Part shown: positions 11,663-24,300 of the stretch, piece after piece | How the letters are laid out: each line of letters opens with the position of its first letter | Numbering within the stretch: position 1 is the stretch's first letter | NCBI RefSeq assembly: GCF_932276165.1 | Contig: NC_063988.1 | Location: 7,068,001-7,132,000 of the forward strand | DNA length: 64,000 nucleotides | Direction of reading: 5' to 3' | From: Plutella xylostella | Taxonomy: Eukaryota; Arthropoda; Insecta; Lepidoptera; Plutellidae | The notes under the pieces: generated by a model | Databases searched by the model: none | Told to the model about the DNA's origin: nothing | Seen by the model: only the letters and a program-made list of their open reading frames with translations | Position numbers and translations under genes: made by a program

Positions 11663-12961
11663 ATGCCTGTAACGAGGTCTCAGAAGTCGTACGCAGTAGA
11701 AAGGACTTCGGAAGAGTCATCTGCAGTCTCCATGGTGAAGTCTGCAGATGCAACGGAGTACGCATCGGCATCGGGTGCAACCACAGGAGGTACACCAGGT
11801 CCACAACCGCCGTCAGAGCCGACGACGGAGACGCTGTCCCCTCCATTGTTGCCACCCTGCCCTATAGTAGTCGCCGGTGTCACAACTGCCGTTGCCCCCA
11901 CCACCGTTGTCACCACTGCATTAGAAGGAAGTGTCTACGAGTCTAGATCGTCGAAGAACGGAACTTCACTTCCACCAAGTTCATCGCGCCACATTGATTC
12001 TCGTGCGCGGCGCAGAGAATTACAGGCCCGCTTGGAACTTATTGAGCGACAAAAGGAGATGGCTAAAGCTAAAGCTCTGGTGGCCATAGCTGCAGCTAAA
12101 GCCAAAGCTGAGGAAGCTGAATTAAAAGCTAAATTGGCTGAAGACAGGGTCGCCGCACTAGAAGAAGAGATAAAACAAGCACGGGTTCGGAGAAGAACAC
12201 TCGCACACGCACCGCAAGACGTCGCTACGTGCCAAGTCCCGCCTGAACCTGCGGGAAATGTCGTCGCCAGCGGAATTACGCCTGCACCAGTCAGAAAAGA
12301 AGTCATCGTCAGCCAACCTGTGGTAGAAATCTTGCCCTGCCTTCTCCCGCCTGAACCTGTGGAAAACGTCGTCGCAAGCGGAGTTACGCCTGAACCTGTG
12401 GAAGTAGTCGTCGCCGCTGAAAACCGGCGGGAGCCAAAGCGGAACAAACCGCTGCAGGGAAATAGAGTGGCTCCAGTATATAGTGTCACATCGACAAGTG
12501 CACCAGTCAGTGCTGAAAGTAAGGGGAATACACTGCCACCCCCAGCTGAAGTCGTCGGAGCACTCACACCATCCATAGACACGACTCAAGATCGTAGTCT
12601 AAAGAATCGTGAGATGAGTGTGAGTGCCATAAAAATGGTTCGTCTCTCCGAAAAAATAGATAGTCCGACAGAAAGTGAGATAGATCAACATGCGCTGCCG
12701 TTTCTGGCGGACAAACCTAAGGGTTTACCGGCGGGAGAGACCGAACTGCTGTGGAAAGTAGCGTCCAACAGCAAGTGTGGCTCGACAGTTAGAAGACTGG
12801 ATCTCATAGACAAGAGATTAACGGACAAGTATTGGGCACGATGGATGGAGAAGTATGTGCGAGATTCTCAGCAGCAAGGAGACGTCATGAATCCTGCGGG
12901 CGCCTACCATGGAGATGACCGAGGAGCTGTCCATCGACGAAGATGTCGCGACCGCGGATAG
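11663..12961 (+). CDS. Gag-like protein of the LTR element
   Basis: Opens MPVTRSQKSYAVERTSEESS and runs 432 residues. Residues about 115-190 form a long Ala/Lys/Glu-rich coiled coil (RRRELQARLELIERQ followed by KAKA/EEAELKAKLAEDRVAALEEE), as in BEL/Pao gag N-termini. A Pro/Val-rich middle contains repeated LPPEPVENVVASGVTPEP-like units. There is no CCHC knuckle, protease or polymerase domain. The start is the first ATG after the primer-binding region. The frame closes about 30 bp before the 3' LTR, consistent with an internal deletion that removed pol. It probably forms particle-like multimers when expressed. Confidence 0.75.
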   Translation: MPVTRSQKSYAVERTSEESSAVSMVKSADATEYASASGATTGGTPGPQPPSEPTTETLSPPLLPPCPIVVAGVTTAVAPTTVVTTALEGSVYESRSSKNGTSLPPSSSRHIDSRARRRELQARLELIERQKEMAKAKALVAIAAAKAKAEEAELKAKLAEDRVAALEEEIKQARVRRRTLAHAPQDVATCQVPPEPAGNVVASGITPAPVRKEVIVSQPVVEILPCLLPPEPVENVVASGVTPEPVEVVVAAENRREPKRNKPLQGNRVAPVYSVTSTSAPVSAESKGNTLPPPAEVVGALTPSIDTTQDRSLKNREMSVSAIKMVRLSEKIDSPTESEIDQHALPFLADKPKGLPAGETELLWKVASNSKCGSTVRRLDLIDKRLTDKYWARWMEKYVRDSQQQGDVMNPAGAYHGDDRGAVHRRRCRDRG

Positions 12962-12990
12962 TTCAGCTACAAGAGCTGCGGCGGGAGTAA

Positions 12991-13489
12991 TGTTCGCGAC
13001 AATCGATAGATAAAGTAGATAACTCGCGAAGGTTCTGGAACATTCTATAATTTTCCAGTAGTTTCGATAAAGTTCTAGAAGGATTAGTATGGATTCAATA
13101 GATCTACAATAGTCTGGAAGCTTCTAGAACAGTAGTTAGAGAATGTTCCACAACGTCCGCGAACTTTCTAGATGCTAAGTTAGGTACTTATAGTTAGTAG
13201 ATAAGTATGGATTGTTTATACCTACTTAGTAATAATAATAATAAATAGTGTGACCTCGAGTATCTCTGGAACTTTCGGGAAGATCGCCCGCCAGCCTATA
13301 TAAAGCGAGGTGTCCGGCGCACATTAAGTTCAGTTTAATAGAAAGAGTGAAACAGTAAACATCAAGCTCGAATAGTGAACATCTCCAGAGATCCTCGAAG
13401 TGAATAGTGATAGTAATACTGGTGTTTTCTTTCAAGATAGTACCATCCGGCATTCGTTATAGTTGTGAGTCGTGTCGAAGGGGCTCACA
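12991..13489 (+). repeat. 3' LTR
   Basis: 499 bp, nearly identical to the 5' LTR. The two differences seen are G/A in CCGCCGGCC against CCGCCAGCC and T/C in GGCTTACA against GGCTCACA. Confidence 0.92.
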
Positions 13490-15331
13490 ACAGGTGCTAT
13501 GCGCTCTTCCCCTATCAGCGCCTTGCAAGTGGAGTGTGCCGAACCTCCCTTTGCCCTACGTCGGCAATACCTCTCTGATAAATTCTTATTTAGAATCCTA
13601 CAATTTTCTCATCATCCCCTTATTGCCAAACTTCAATATCTTAATGAACATGTTCAGTCCTCTTCTTACTGGAGATATTAACCTATCCCATGTTTAGTAA
13701 ATAGTTTCCGAAAATATAAATCTTTGTGTGCGCCCATCAATCGGTCAACCCATCTTCCAATTTTCGAATGTGATTATGAGGCCTTAGTTTCAAACTTAAA
13801 TGTTATTTTAAACACTGGAGTGGGAAGTGGTGATTTTACTAACAATCATTTCTTACAAGTTCTTGAGAATGAATGGCAGGGTTATCATTATATCTACACA
13901 GATGCTTCGAAACATTCCTCTTCAGGAATAGTAGGTGTAGGAGTTTACCACTCCCAATATAACATAGTACAGAAAATCAAACTTCCTCCAGAGACATCTG
14001 TCTTTACAGGTGAATTATTTGGTATTTCGAAAGCTTTAGAGTATATTCTTATATGTAAACTTCAAAAGACAGTCATATTTACGGATTCATTAAGCTCTCT
14101 TCAGACATTAGACAGATTTCCATTTAAACTTAAATATAACTTTCCTTTAATTTTTAATATTAGAGCAGACATTCAAAAATGTTATAATCTAGGTATCTCG
14201 GTTTCATTTGCTTGGGTACCTAGTCATTGTGGCATTAGAGGGAATGAAATGGCTGATAAGTTGGCCAATGAGGCGGTTTCTTGTGGTGACTCCTTTCCTT
14301 ATAAAATATTCTCTCATGACTTAGATTCTTTACCAAAAACTTTTTTACAGTCTACATGGAAGGAAAAGTGGAATGCTTACATGAAAGGAGCTCACTATAA
14401 AACAATTCAAGTAGATATTCCAAATAAACCTTGGTTTCATAAGATATGTTATTCTAAAAACAAAACCTCTTCTCTTGTACGAATGAGACTGGGGCACGTT
14501 TGTACTCCAGCTCATTTATACAAGATGAATATTGTGACAACTCCTGAGTGTGAATGTGGTGCAGATTGGGCAGATTTGAACCATTTGTTCTTTTCATGTC
14601 CTCTTTTTGATCATTCTGATTTTTATAATTCTTTGATTGCCTTAAAAATTCCTCTCCCATCTTCCATTCATAGTTTATTACATATATGTAAAGTAAAGGT
14701 TTATAATATTTTAGTTGATTTTCTCAGTCAAAATAATATTGAGTTGTAAATATGTACTTTTTTTTTTTTTTGCCTTTTTCAATGTTTTATATTAAGTTTA
14801 TTTCTTTATACCTGAACTTTCCTGATCCTATGTCCTTTCCTTTTTCCCTAACATTTCCGTGTTTCGTTTCCTTACCTTTTATTTTGTAAAAAAAAAACAT
14901 ATGCTGTTAGTGGCAAATGCGCTAGTCGCGCGAGTCCAAAAGAAAAAAAAAAAAAAAAAAAAAAAAAAACTTATTCAACTTATTACTTATGTCAAATTTT
15001 CAATTTGTCTTCCGACGTCCGCGTACGTTGGTGTCGTGTTTTGTAATTTTCTGTATTATTCTGTCGGAAAACACTTTTATTTACCGAATATGTGAATTAA
15101 TAATAAATAGGTTAATCTCTTCAGGGTTTTCCAATATTATTCTATTCAATAGGAAGTGGAAAAATTGTTGTGAATTCAGTGTTTCTTTTGCAATAGATGC
15201 AGACCATTAAAAGCTGCATTGAAATACTTTACCTTCTTAAATCTAATCTTAACTAAGGAAACATCAATATTGTATTATCTGTTTAATCAGTGTGGTGAAG
15301 TATATTTGTGCGTTTTGAAATATCTTCAAGA

Positions 15332-18300
15332 ATGGACACTCTAAGGTAAAATATTTTTCTCACAACTAGGTACTTACCTATGACCAAACTACGACATACA
15401 TTCAAGGTTGTTCACTATCAGATTTCGCGATCGATGGGTTCAAGATCAGTAGGACTTTTTGTTCGGACATCTTAGAATTTCCTAAGAAAATCTTATGTCT
15501 GTTTTTGCAAAAAAACTATTTTTTCTTCTCAATTATTTTATCATAGAACACTTGATCAATGTCGAGGGTTGAGTTAATACCCCACTCAAAGCAGTGTATA
15601 ATGAATTTGCTGCAATCACTTCAGGTAACCTTCAGCTAGCTCCTGGGAATCATTATCAAATGATGATTTTTTTTTAAACTTGAATTTTGATGTTTTTGTA
15701 TCTACATGTATAAGGCGAACCAATTTAAATGATAGTTTCTTAGATTTTAGTAAAATGACTTCAATTATTATTGTTATTATGTCATTCCCTATGTATCACA
15801 GTTTGAGAACTATCTGCTTTATTTAGAGTAAAATCTTGACTACATTTGGCACATAAATCCATAAGAACTTTTTATTGCAGATATTACTTTGTGACATGGA
15901 ACGTGGCAACGCGGTCCCCGGGACAGGACCTTAACTCCTTGCTCGACTTCCCCTCACAGTTCAACAAGAACAAACCACTGCCAGACTTCTATGTCATTGG
16001 GTAACTGTTATACTGTATTTTTTTATAAGTAGATGAAAACTATTATTTCTTAAAGTTGTGAAATTCTTAGTGAGAAAGTTGCTTTATGTCATTGTTTATT
16101 TATCAGTTTTGTAATCTTGCATGAATAAATTACAGCTATAAATTAATTTATTTCCTAGTTTTGGATATCTAGAAGGCCATGCTGTGTCTACAAATATACC
16201 AATTTAAACATTACTTACTACACCAAATCAATTTAAAAATGCCTTTTTTCAAACCAAAAGCAAACATTACTGATCACAGGCTCTTCCAACAGGCTACAAG
16301 AAGTGAAGTCTATGCCACAGAACATGTTGATGGACACCCTGTTCACTGATCCATGGACATCGGCCTTCAACAAGATCCTGTGCCGCTGTGGCTTCATCAT
16401 CGCCAAGAGCATACGTCTGCAAGGCATACTCCTGCTGGTCTACACTCAGATCAAACACATCACACATTTAAGAGACATAGAGGCGCAGTATACCAAGACT
16501 GGTTTAGGGGGCATGTGGGTAAGTCATTTTCCTTATAGCATGGAGGTTTGTAATTTGTCTGGTTATCTAAATTTATACCTGTTTTTGAATTTTAATGTCT
16601 AATAAAATAGAGTTAGAATAGAGTTAAATTCAGTGATTTAATATCATATTAGGGTACAATTAAATTGGCTGCAAAATAATTGCTATATTAAGAATATAGA
16701 AGTCTCAACCTTCAAGCTAAGTGCTGATTTAATTTGTCTGTAAATAATTAAGTAATGAATGTATACAGTATACACACATCAATTCTCCTGATTTATTATA
16801 CGAAAAATGAGAAGAATCACTTTATAGTACCCCTAACACCATACAGTCTTAGAACTTTCGGTAGGAAAGCCGTTCTTCAATAAGCCCCTGCAATAAGGTC
16901 GCGACCAGTAATCCTTTAGGGGACTTGGGACTTGTGAGTCGCGTATTCAGACAGAAATATGTGCACGGGTACGAGGGGAGCGAGTCATTTCCCCGCCCCC
17001 CTTGTCCCGCGCATCAGAATACGCGACTCACAGCTCACAAAATTACGCTCGTCTGGCCTCACCCTTATGCACCTATGCAAATGCAACTAACTCACAGAGA
17101 ACAGGTAAAAAAACGTTACAAAACCCGCTCTTACCACCAGGGCAACAAGGGCGCAGTCAGCGTGCGCTTCAACATGTACGGGTGCTCCGTGTGCCTGGTC
17201 AACAGCCACCTGACGGCGCACGAGCACCTGCTGGCGGAGCGCGTCGCCGACTACAACGCCATCGTGCGCCAACACGTGTACCACGTGCGCGAGACCAGCA
17301 ACATACTGTACCATGAGTGAGTTTGTTGTTTTAAACTTCGTTAAATTAAAAGGTCCCTAATTAGGAACATAGGGCTCGAAGTGTAGATTTCCACTCTGAC
17401 CGATCCTGTGCCACGCCTTAGGATTCAGGTAATTCCGGGATATAAAGATGCGCCGAATCTTTCATCTGCAACAGCGCACAAACCTCTTCCCAATGAATAG
17501 ACTGAAGCTGCAACAATCATCTGATCAAGATGTCGTGGCCAATGATGATGTCCGAGGTATCCGGTTCTTGCATAGCAAATTTCATGAAAATCCATCCCGT
17601 CGGTAGTTAATAGTCGTTGTTTTAGAGTACTTGGCCAGTTTCAGTTCAGCAAGGATTGAGGTTTTCTCATCATGTTATGAACACCTTAGATTTTAAGTCA
17701 GTGCTTATGTTATCTTTTGTGTAAACATTATATCGGCTGTTACGATAAATATCCAATAAGATCGGCGTAAGTGCATTAAGCGTACGTACTTTTATGTCTT
17801 ATCTAATATCTAGTGGACATTTTATCTACTTAGTGGACGATAAGAGGTAATCCCATACTTACGACAGGAATAGTTTAAAATGTTTACGCTGTCCGCATCA
17901 CAAAGTTCATAATAATATGAAATGGATACCTATTTGCCTCTTTTTTCTTTCTTTCATAATAATATGTTCGCTCATCCATCATTGTCCTAACTTGATGGCC
18001 CATCCCTAAATATAGGTACTTAAAGAGGTAAACAAATTCAATACCAACATAGCGCACACCATACTTTACCAATATCAGCTTCCACTTATTATGTCTATAA
18101 AGTCCCCTTACTTATGGTATGATCAATAATGTCCTCCTGTCTACATTGGCCTAGCGTACATGCTTTTACATAGTTGCCCGATCCCCAGGGCGATGAATTG
18201 CAAAATTATCGGTCTATAACTAACTCCATCCATATTGCACCCAGCTATTTACATACTTTCAGTCTCTCTAATATGCAGCATTGACATAAAAGTTTCAACA

Positions 18301-21300
18301 AGACGTTATTAATCTATGTCTCACCACCCCTCTCTCCAACAGCTACGTATTCTGGGTGGGAGACTTGAACTTCCGAACGGATCATCCCGCCGGAGAGGGC
18401 CCGACATCTGAAGAGATAGTGGCGAAGCTGGGCGCAGTGGAGAAAGACAAATACGAAGAGTTGCTGCAGCATGATCAGCTGATAGCGGTCATGGACTCGG
18501 GCGAGGCGTTCTCGGAGTTTGTCGAGCCGGATATCCGGTTTCCACCGACGTATAAGTTCATTCTCGGCACGGATGAGTATGATGTCAAGTGAGTATGTTT
18601 TATTTTTGTATTTTTAAGTTGTAAGCTTAGTAATATAGAGCACAACTCAAAAAAGAAGTTTTTGTAATTCAAGTTTAGAAATCTCCAATTATGCCTCTTA
18701 TTTTTATAGTGGTGCCCTTGCCCTATATATTACGTCGGGAGCGAATATGCTAAAGCATTAATAATGCATTTGTATCTGTATCGAATTTGGTGTCAGCGTG
18801 TTAAATTAACCTACTTTTCTTATCGATAAAATGAGAGGTAATCGGATAAAAAGACCAATAAGTAAAGTATATCAAAGTTGTGTTGTAAAGTAGAAATTCC
18901 AAGGTTTTTTTAGTAAAGCAGTTTGTCTTTTTAAAAACCTTTCACATTTTCGCAATGTACCTTCCATAAAGATTTGTGTAACAGATTGTCTGATTTAAAT
19001 GCTAATTTTATTACGTATCTACAATACATACGTAATCAGAACAAGGATGATAAGATCATAGCATTTTTTCTTCTAGCCGACATAGATGACCCTATTCTCC
19101 TCGCCCGCACTTACACTTCATGCATTATTAATATGAATCTCATTTTGGTTCAGTCTAGAAGAAAAGGTTGAACCATTCTTACCATGAATTTGCCATCTAG
19201 ACTACTGAATTAAGAATATGTTCCCAATATGACCTATTCGATTGATACTATTTTCGATAAGTACCTACTACACGAACCTTTGGAAAAGAAACACACACAC
19301 TGTGACAGTTGACAAGTTGAGAGGTTCGAAAATCTTGTATCGCTGCACTGTATTTCGATCTCCAGTGTAGGTAACTTACGCAAACGGCAATGTACTTTTG
19401 CGTTTTCATCAACTATACACCTTCTTTCTTTCTTTCTTTCTTTCTTTCTTTCATTACATAAGCTGGCTATCATCTTACCAACCTATCTCTCCAGTAACAC
19501 CACCTGTGGTTTCCAGACGCAAGCCCTCCTGGACGGACAGGATCCTGTACAAGGTGGTCGCCAATAACTACGAGAACGTGACCCTCAAAGCCGAGCCTCT
19601 GTCCTACACGCACTTGCCACACTACACCGTCAGCGACCACAAGCCTGTCGTTGCGCAGTACACGATTAAGGTACTTATGTTTATGAGTTTATGTGGGGTT
19701 TTTGATTGGGTATTTATGACAAATAGTGCAGAAGTGTAGGAAACCATCGAAGTGCAGTAAAGTCTGTTTTTAGACCCCCCGCAGACTGCAGAGTTTTAGT
19801 CGGCCGATAGTTTGGTCAGGCTCTTAATCAGTAATAATAATAATAAATAATAATAGTCTGCGGATACTGAATTGACAGATTCTGTACGGTTCATCAACAG
19901 TCGATTGTCCTTCGATTAAGTGACCTATCGTTCTGTTGATGAACCGTCAGTTTAGTATCTGAGAATAAAAAACAGAATTTATATATTTTTTTATTAACAC
20001 CTCTTTGTGGCCAGCCTCATTTGCGTTATCGTTATCAAGTAGGTAGCCGCGAAGGAGTTTGCAATATACGATATCTGACCGCGATGACGCTATGTAGGTT
20101 CTTCAAACGAGCAGTATACAAGCGAGGTACAGTCCAATTTGATATTTATGCATCTGGGATTATGGTTGATTTCCGCATGTTAATGCACCGAAGCACTTAG
20201 GTGTTAGTGTTGATATTATCTAGTGTAGAGTAGCTTGCTTGCTTTCCTGAACCCCATTTGGATTTTACAAATGAATACGATGTTTTGAGCGCATTTTTTC
20301 TACGCCATTGCTACCCCTAATGCAATGTCATAGAGTCCTTGTTAGCGCAGTGTTCTGAACATTGTATTCGATGTGAATCTCCTATTACTGAGACCAAGTT
20401 AAAAATGAAGGTCAATGATAATTGGTCGTAATTTGATTCATATTATCGCTCTACAGGTGTTGTTAAGGAAACTTAATAATTTTCGCATCGTTTCGCAATC
20501 TTCAATAATATCTTTGCACGAGTCTCAGTTCAGTACGAATAAAATTTAAGAAAATTGTTTCCATACCTCTTTTTAAATTGCGTATCATTTTCACCTATTA
20601 ATTGACCTATTTATCTATTAAGAAGGTTATCAATTTATTCATCATTCTGTTCGAGGTCGCATAACTTATTTATCGTTAATGATAAAATTACCTATGAATG
20701 TATTAATTAATAATGTCCTAAGTACATTGTAAGTTTAGGTTTAGCTAAGCATTTAATAGCCTATACCAAAAGTTTATTGAATAGGTACTATTTTAGACTG
20801 ATACATACCTCGAACTTGTGAATGGTACTATACGTTAATAAATAATAGTACTTACTGATATAAGTATCGATAGTACATAATGTTTGTAGAGGTAGATAAT
20901 AATCATAATACTGTATACTTCTAGGTATTATTTTCCCTCTTTATCTTTGGGCGTGAATGTGTTGATGTTGACACGATACCATTATTTTGTAACAATCAAT
21001 CCACTTCCAAGAATATGATATGGCTTTGGCTAGGTATTACGATCGGTTCCCCTCATCTCGCATAATCTTTATTGACCAAAACTCATTTCGCATAACTCGT
21101 ATGGTCTAAACTTTTTTGGCCGAACCATCACTTTGCCAAGAATTATGTGGCATAAGGCCGTTCGTTTCGTCTAAAACTCTTTAGGCACAATCTTTAAACA
21201 CCTAAGTTTCGTTTGCTCAAATGTATGTTCGTCTATACCTATGTATAATCTTGTTTCTCCTAATGTTATCTTAATAAATAATATATTAACCCCCTTATTC

Positions 21301-24300
21301 ATAGAGAAGTTACAAGACGTTTTAACTAATAAACTGTTTTGTCCCTCTCCGACTAGGAACAATTTGTTCTTTGACAGAGAGGGACAAAACAGTTTATTAG
21401 TTAAAACGTTTTGTAACTTTTCTATGCATAAGGGGGTAAGTATGTAGTAAATGTACAAATTGTGGTATTTTTTCTCATACATCCCGAAAATCACGATATT
21501 GAATGATTAAAAAATCGAAAGTTAACGAGCAATACAACATACATTTATAATACACATACAATAATTATTACAAACCCCATGAGATCGAAACCATAAAGAT
21601 AGGTGCGACGACGAGCAAAGCAAGGAGGAGCGTGTTAGGTGCACATGTTCATCAAAACCAAAGCGGAGCGCAGCGAAGCGGAGCGGAGCGTTTTCCAAAC
21701 AGCGGAAACAATACAAGGCACCAGTTTGCGCTATAGAGAGACGCTCCGTCAAAGTTAAAGCCAAACAAATATTATTACTTTGTATAAACCTATTATTAGG
21801 CTATTCAAGATTTGGCCATACCATTATTAGGCTAAACAAGATAATGCGAAATAACTTTTTACTAATCGAGATTTATGCCATACGATTTTCGGCGAAACGA
21901 GACTTTGACCAAACGTTACTATGCAATACGAGATTAGGCAAATAAATCTTGGGCCAAAAAAGGTAGAACCTATTACGATAGATAGATACGCCAGTTTTGA
22001 GAAAAAAAAATATGAACTTTTAAAAATAAAGCTAGATATGGATGATGCTGATATGTGATACCTTCACTATACATGTACAACAATCAACGCTCATCTCATA
22101 ATGACGATTCCAATTTACTCGAGAACTCTGCTTATGTTTACAGAGAGCAAGTCTGCTTTCTGGTTCTAAAAATAACTCCTTCAGAGCGGAAAATCGATGC
22201 ACTGGCGTGGGCTGCATCCTCCCACGGGCTATTTCCAAGTCCCGCTGTTGCATACACAATCGTTTTACAGTCGGGTACTCGCTATGCCTATACCTAAGTG
22301 TTTGGTATTTTTAGACTTATGTATGGATTCCTATTTATTTTACACTCTTACCTCACTTACCTACTCTTCTCTCCAAATACTTAGAGGTTTTTGTCACTTT
22401 AAAAAACGTTTACAAAAGACGATGTGATAAAATACGGATTGTGACTTTTTCAATGACACAATGAATCGAAACTCGTGTGTTACAAAGCCACTTATAAACC
22501 TTCTCTAAACTAAACCGGTTAGTCTCTGAGTTCATTGTACTACGCTATAGTAATCTGTAAAATATTTAAAAAATATTAATTTAAAGTAAAGTAGTTATTG
22601 TATTTCAACACGTCACGCTACGCGCAAATTGTAAGGTCATGGGTTATAGGTGTTACCTCAGTCGTTGTACCAATGTCGTCGCCATTAAAACACATCTAAA
22701 ACGGTTGTTAAGGCCAAGTTGCGATAAAATGGTAAATATTTATGTAAGTATGGGACATACATGTTGAAATTTTATCAGTAAATCAATTTTCAGTTATTGA
22801 ATATTCTGTCTACTTATGTCTTAATTTTCCACAAAATGTTAAAATTCTACTTACTCCTACAACAACAAAAAGGTAAACAGTACCTAATTCTGAGAAACAA
22901 AAACGTGCAAAGATATGATTGCCAAGATACGTTTATCGGTAGATAATCATATATATTTCTATGAAATTTCAGGGTATCGCCCTACCTTAAATTTCTTATT
23001 GGCCTTTGACGTCATAAACCTCATTTCTATGAATTTTAAGTTAGGTATGAAATTATGAATGGAATCTGGCTGGCCCTACACTAAAATATTTGGTTTTACT
23101 GATTTAATTAATTTTTATATTATAATTTATAATGCCTTGATTAAAAGGAATTGCTATAAAGAGAACTCTTACCGTTTGCTATGTATACCTACATTAACTT
23201 GCTTTATAAATTACAGACCTACTTACAAACACAGTTACCCACCTAATAGTTTTCTCCTATCTATTTCCATTAAAAAAAAAACTTAAAAGCTCTCCTTATA
23301 GCAATTCCTTAGTTCCTCTTGGTTTGGCTGCCTATACCCTGCTTTCTTTCTTTCTTTTAGTATTGACATGCACAGTTTGTAAACAAACAATTGCCACTGC
23401 GCCCTTACATAAGTATTAACCACGCTATTAATGCACAATGCACTGTATTCCCTTAACCCTAAAAGCTAACTTTGCATGCATAGGTGTATAACCCTCGGCG
23501 GGCGCGGTCGCAAATAGTCCTTCCCACATCCGGCTACCCATCCAGTATATCCTTCCATTCGGCCAGTGCCGACTTTATGGATGGCACGGTAGATGATGAG
23601 GTTTGTTTATTTTTTATTTTATTTAAACCTCTCTATAAACCACAATTTAGTCTTTCCCAGCATATCCTAATATCATCATAACAACAAACCCTCTTTTCCA
23701 ACGTATGATATCCCTTTACCTAATAATAATCTACAAAATTACAGTCATTGTTTTGTGACATAATATTAAATGAGCTTTTTGGCAAAGATGAGTAGCTATA
23801 TTTAGCAGATTTCCAAGCAAATCACTGCAAGTGTGAGTATGATTCGTGATAATGTTTGAATAGCTTTCATGATTTACAGAACACAGTTTAGTAACCTAAT
23901 AATTATTGAATTAATTTATGAAATCCTGGATGCTCGTGCAGTTAAAGTGATATCATATTGACGCAACGATGATCGAAAGTTAAATTTAAAGAATAAAGAA
24001 TCAAACTATACTGGTACTATTTCAAATCATGATATCAGATTGAAAGGGAATAAACCAGTCATTATGTATTTGCACCAACATAATTGAAATAATTATACAG
24101 TTGTAAAGTATCTTAATAAGTGCAGGAAATGGTCTAATATAAAATTACTCGGTCCATTATTAATATAATTAAACAGTAAGGATGATGATCATTCGTAGGA
24201 TGCCTGTGCTGTATAATTTTATTTAAGTATGTGAAAAGTGTAAACATGGATGCTGATATTAATATGTAGGTTAACCAAACCATCCTTAACTTATTACCTA

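Larger units (their letters stand above)
11055..13489 (+). mobile_element. Gag-only LTR retrotransposon, BEL/Pao-like, nested in the LINE
   Basis: A 2435-bp element with two 499-bp LTRs, each starting TG and ending CA. It is flanked by the 5-bp duplication ACAGG (11050-11054 and 13490-13494). A primer-binding site starting TGGTCCTTCG begins at 11558, and a second similar stretch starts at 11628. A purine-rich GGCGGGAG stretch precedes the 3' LTR. The 1437-bp interior encodes only a gag-like protein, with no protease, reverse transcriptase or integrase, so it must have moved with enzymes supplied by a relative. The LTRs differ at about two positions by eye, so the insertion is young. Confidence 0.9.
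8551..14749 (+). pseudogene. LINE ORF2 (endonuclease, reverse transcriptase, RNase H), broken
   Basis: The frame starts at ATG 8551 (8587 is also possible), is cut at 11054 by the LTR element 11055-13489, and continues from 13495. The APE-type endonuclease shows SFQETW, GDLNCQHSSWG and SDHFPI. Reverse transcriptase shows motif A FLDITSAYDNV, motif B GLPQGSVLSPLLF and catalytic YADD. RNase H shows YTDASKH, FTDSLSS and GNEMADKLA. The C-terminal knuckle is CECGADWADLNHLFFSC. Insert plus one ACAGG copy (2440 bp) explains the phase change exactly. A separate TAA stop at 13679-13681 interrupts the same frame between the RT thumb and RNase H. The copy is dead for retrotransposition. Confidence 0.9.
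6296..14968 (+). mobile_element. Full-length RNase H-type LINE carrying nested insertions
   Basis: The boundaries are given by a 12-bp target-site duplication, ACTTATTCAACT, at 6284-6295 and 14969-14980, with poly(A) at about 14942-14968. Without the two nested insertions (7158-7766 and 11055-13489, plus their duplications) the element would be about 5.6 kb, a normal full length. It has a 5' UTR of about 200 bp, ORF1 (gag-like, CCHC knuckles), ORF2 (APE endonuclease, reverse transcriptase, RNase H) overlapping ORF1 by up to about 95 bases, a 3' UTR and a poly(A) tail. The clade is probably I-like or a relative. The intact target duplication shows it arrived as a complete copy and was damaged later. 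Confidence 0.9.

Noticed and set aside
11627..12589. Minus-strand Ser/Thr/Gly-rich frames opposite gag
   Set aside because: Low-complexity complement of the Ala/Glu/Pro-rich gag frame.
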